From NCBI RefSeq assembly GCF_008016795.1, contig NZ_SDIK01000032.1:1-34979 (forward strand): a stretch of DNA of 34,979 nt, written 5' to 3'. The notes under the pieces are model-generated. The model did not search any database. It was given only the letters and a program-made list of their open reading frames with translations, and was not told where the DNA came from. Origin of the DNA: Prevotella brunnea. GTDB taxonomy: Bacteria > Bacteroidota > Bacteroidia > Bacteroidales > Bacteroidaceae. Position numbers and translations under genes: made by a program. Of this stretch, positions 34,567-34,979 are shown in pieces; position 1 is the stretch's first letter; every line of letters begins with the position of its first letter.

Positions 34567-34589
34567 TTTGCATTTATAATGCAAAGATA
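34567..34589 (-). promoter_or_regulatory. -7 element overlapped by a dyad before the regulator gene
   Basis: TATCTTTG on the minus strand (34589-34582) is the -7 element. TTTGCATT (34567-34574) and AATGCAAA (34578-34585) form a perfect 8-bp dyad over it and the likely transcription start, ending 5 bp before the ATG. This suits autoregulation by a dimeric repressor or an RNA hairpin at the start codon. The nearest TTG lies 26 nt away, slightly too far. Confidence 0.5.
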
Positions 34590-34793
34590 GTACTTCTTAG
34601 TAAATAATTATAGTTCAAGTATATTAAAATGATTTATAAACAGACTCTTTTTAAAATAGGAATAACATAAAGTTATGCTTCCGCTCTGATTACTTGTTGA
34701 GTTTATCAATTATACTAATCATCTTATCCTACTTAGTCGTCCCTTGAAAAGTAAATAACCTATTGATTATCAATAAAATAGCCTTTCTATTAT

Positions 34794-34824
34794 TTGTATA
34801 TATCTACAAGTTTTTGTATCTTTG
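34794..34824 (+). promoter_or_regulatory. Promoter of the IS5-like transposase gene
   Basis: TTG (34794-34796), 20 nt, then TATCTTTG (34817-34824) fits the Bacteroidetes consensus well. Transcription would start near 34831, downstream of the ATG at 34826, which argues for the ATG at 34850 as the true start. The rest of 34590-34793 is AT-rich with no gene; CTTAGTCGTCCCTTG near 34733 might be the left end of the insertion sequence. Confidence 0.55.
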
Positions 34825-34849
34825 CATGGTAAAATCTTGCAAATCAACA

Positions 34850-34979
34850 ATGTATAAATCTCCATCCAACACCCATCAGGTATCAATGTTTTGGGACTTG
34901 GCATCCATGCTCAATCCCACCCATCCAATGTACAAACTTGCCAATCTGATAAATTGGGAAACCTTTGAGCGTTCCTTTG
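34850..34979 (+). CDS. IS5-like transposase, N-terminal part (runs off the window)
   Basis: Only the first 43 codons are visible. The phrases FWDLASMLNPTHPMYKLANL and INWETFERSF match the N-terminal pattern of IS5-family transposases common in Bacteroidales (a motif of the type MLNPxHPLYxLAxxIDWxxFE). The catalytic DDE residues lie beyond the window. An in-frame ATG at 34826 is less likely as the start because it precedes the expected transcription start. It marks the right border of the peptide locus with a mobile element. Confidence 0.75.
   Translation, partial: MYKSPSNTHQVSMFWDLASMLNPTHPMYKLANLINWETFERSF

Overview
The window looks like a chromosomal stretch from a Bacteroidales bacterium, most likely Prevotellaceae (the family is an inference). 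The support is: Bacteroidetes-type promoters (TTTG, about 20 nt, TAnnTTTG), two CarboxypepD_reg-like/TonB-type outer-membrane proteins, GLPGLI and DUF3244 proteins, a GT3-type glycogen synthase paired with an alpha-glucan phosphorylase, and CTnDOT-like tyrosine recombinases that lack the usual first catalytic Arg.

Left part (1-14,900), mostly ordinary chromosome. A minus-strand operon (4432 to 310) encodes a small His/Cys-rich membrane protein, a ZnuD-like TonB receptor and two DUF4625-type lipoproteins; I infer metal acquisition, probably zinc. Next is a membrane-spanning LuxR-type regulator (5126-8017). A 1.9-kb gene-poor stretch follows. It holds a candidate 120-nt small RNA with its own promoter and terminator, one copy of a ~280-bp dispersed repeat that is also present near 1-300 and 4550-4820, and five palindromes spaced exactly 23 bp apart. 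A glycogen pair (GT3 synthase then phosphorylase) and a small secreted protein close this part.

Middle (15,100-18,440). Two tandem tyrosine recombinases and a small translationally coupled protein are bracketed by inverted-repeat clusters, which suggests an integrated or recombining element.

Right part (18,454-34,562), the notable region. A dense minus-strand locus encodes peptide production and export. In transcription order: a TPR/HTH membrane regulator, a DUF3244 protein, a protein that joins a degenerate C39 domain, a VKOR domain and a thioredoxin domain, a 53-aa double-glycine peptide with two Cys in its core, two GLPGLI proteins, a TonB-type outer-membrane protein, a broken C39 peptidase, a second DUF3244, a 76-aa double-glycine precursor with two CSCD motifs, a radical SAM/SPASM maturase, an outer-membrane beta-barrel protein, a C39 peptidase-ABC exporter and a very short HlyD-like adaptor. 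I read this as two tandem peptide modules: module A with disulfide chemistry and module B with radical SAM chemistry. They appear to be fused by a deletion that destroyed A's exporter and B's regulator, leaving one regulator and one exporter. The deletion scar is visible at 25814-26020.

The window ends inside an IS5-like transposase gene (from 34850, plus strand).
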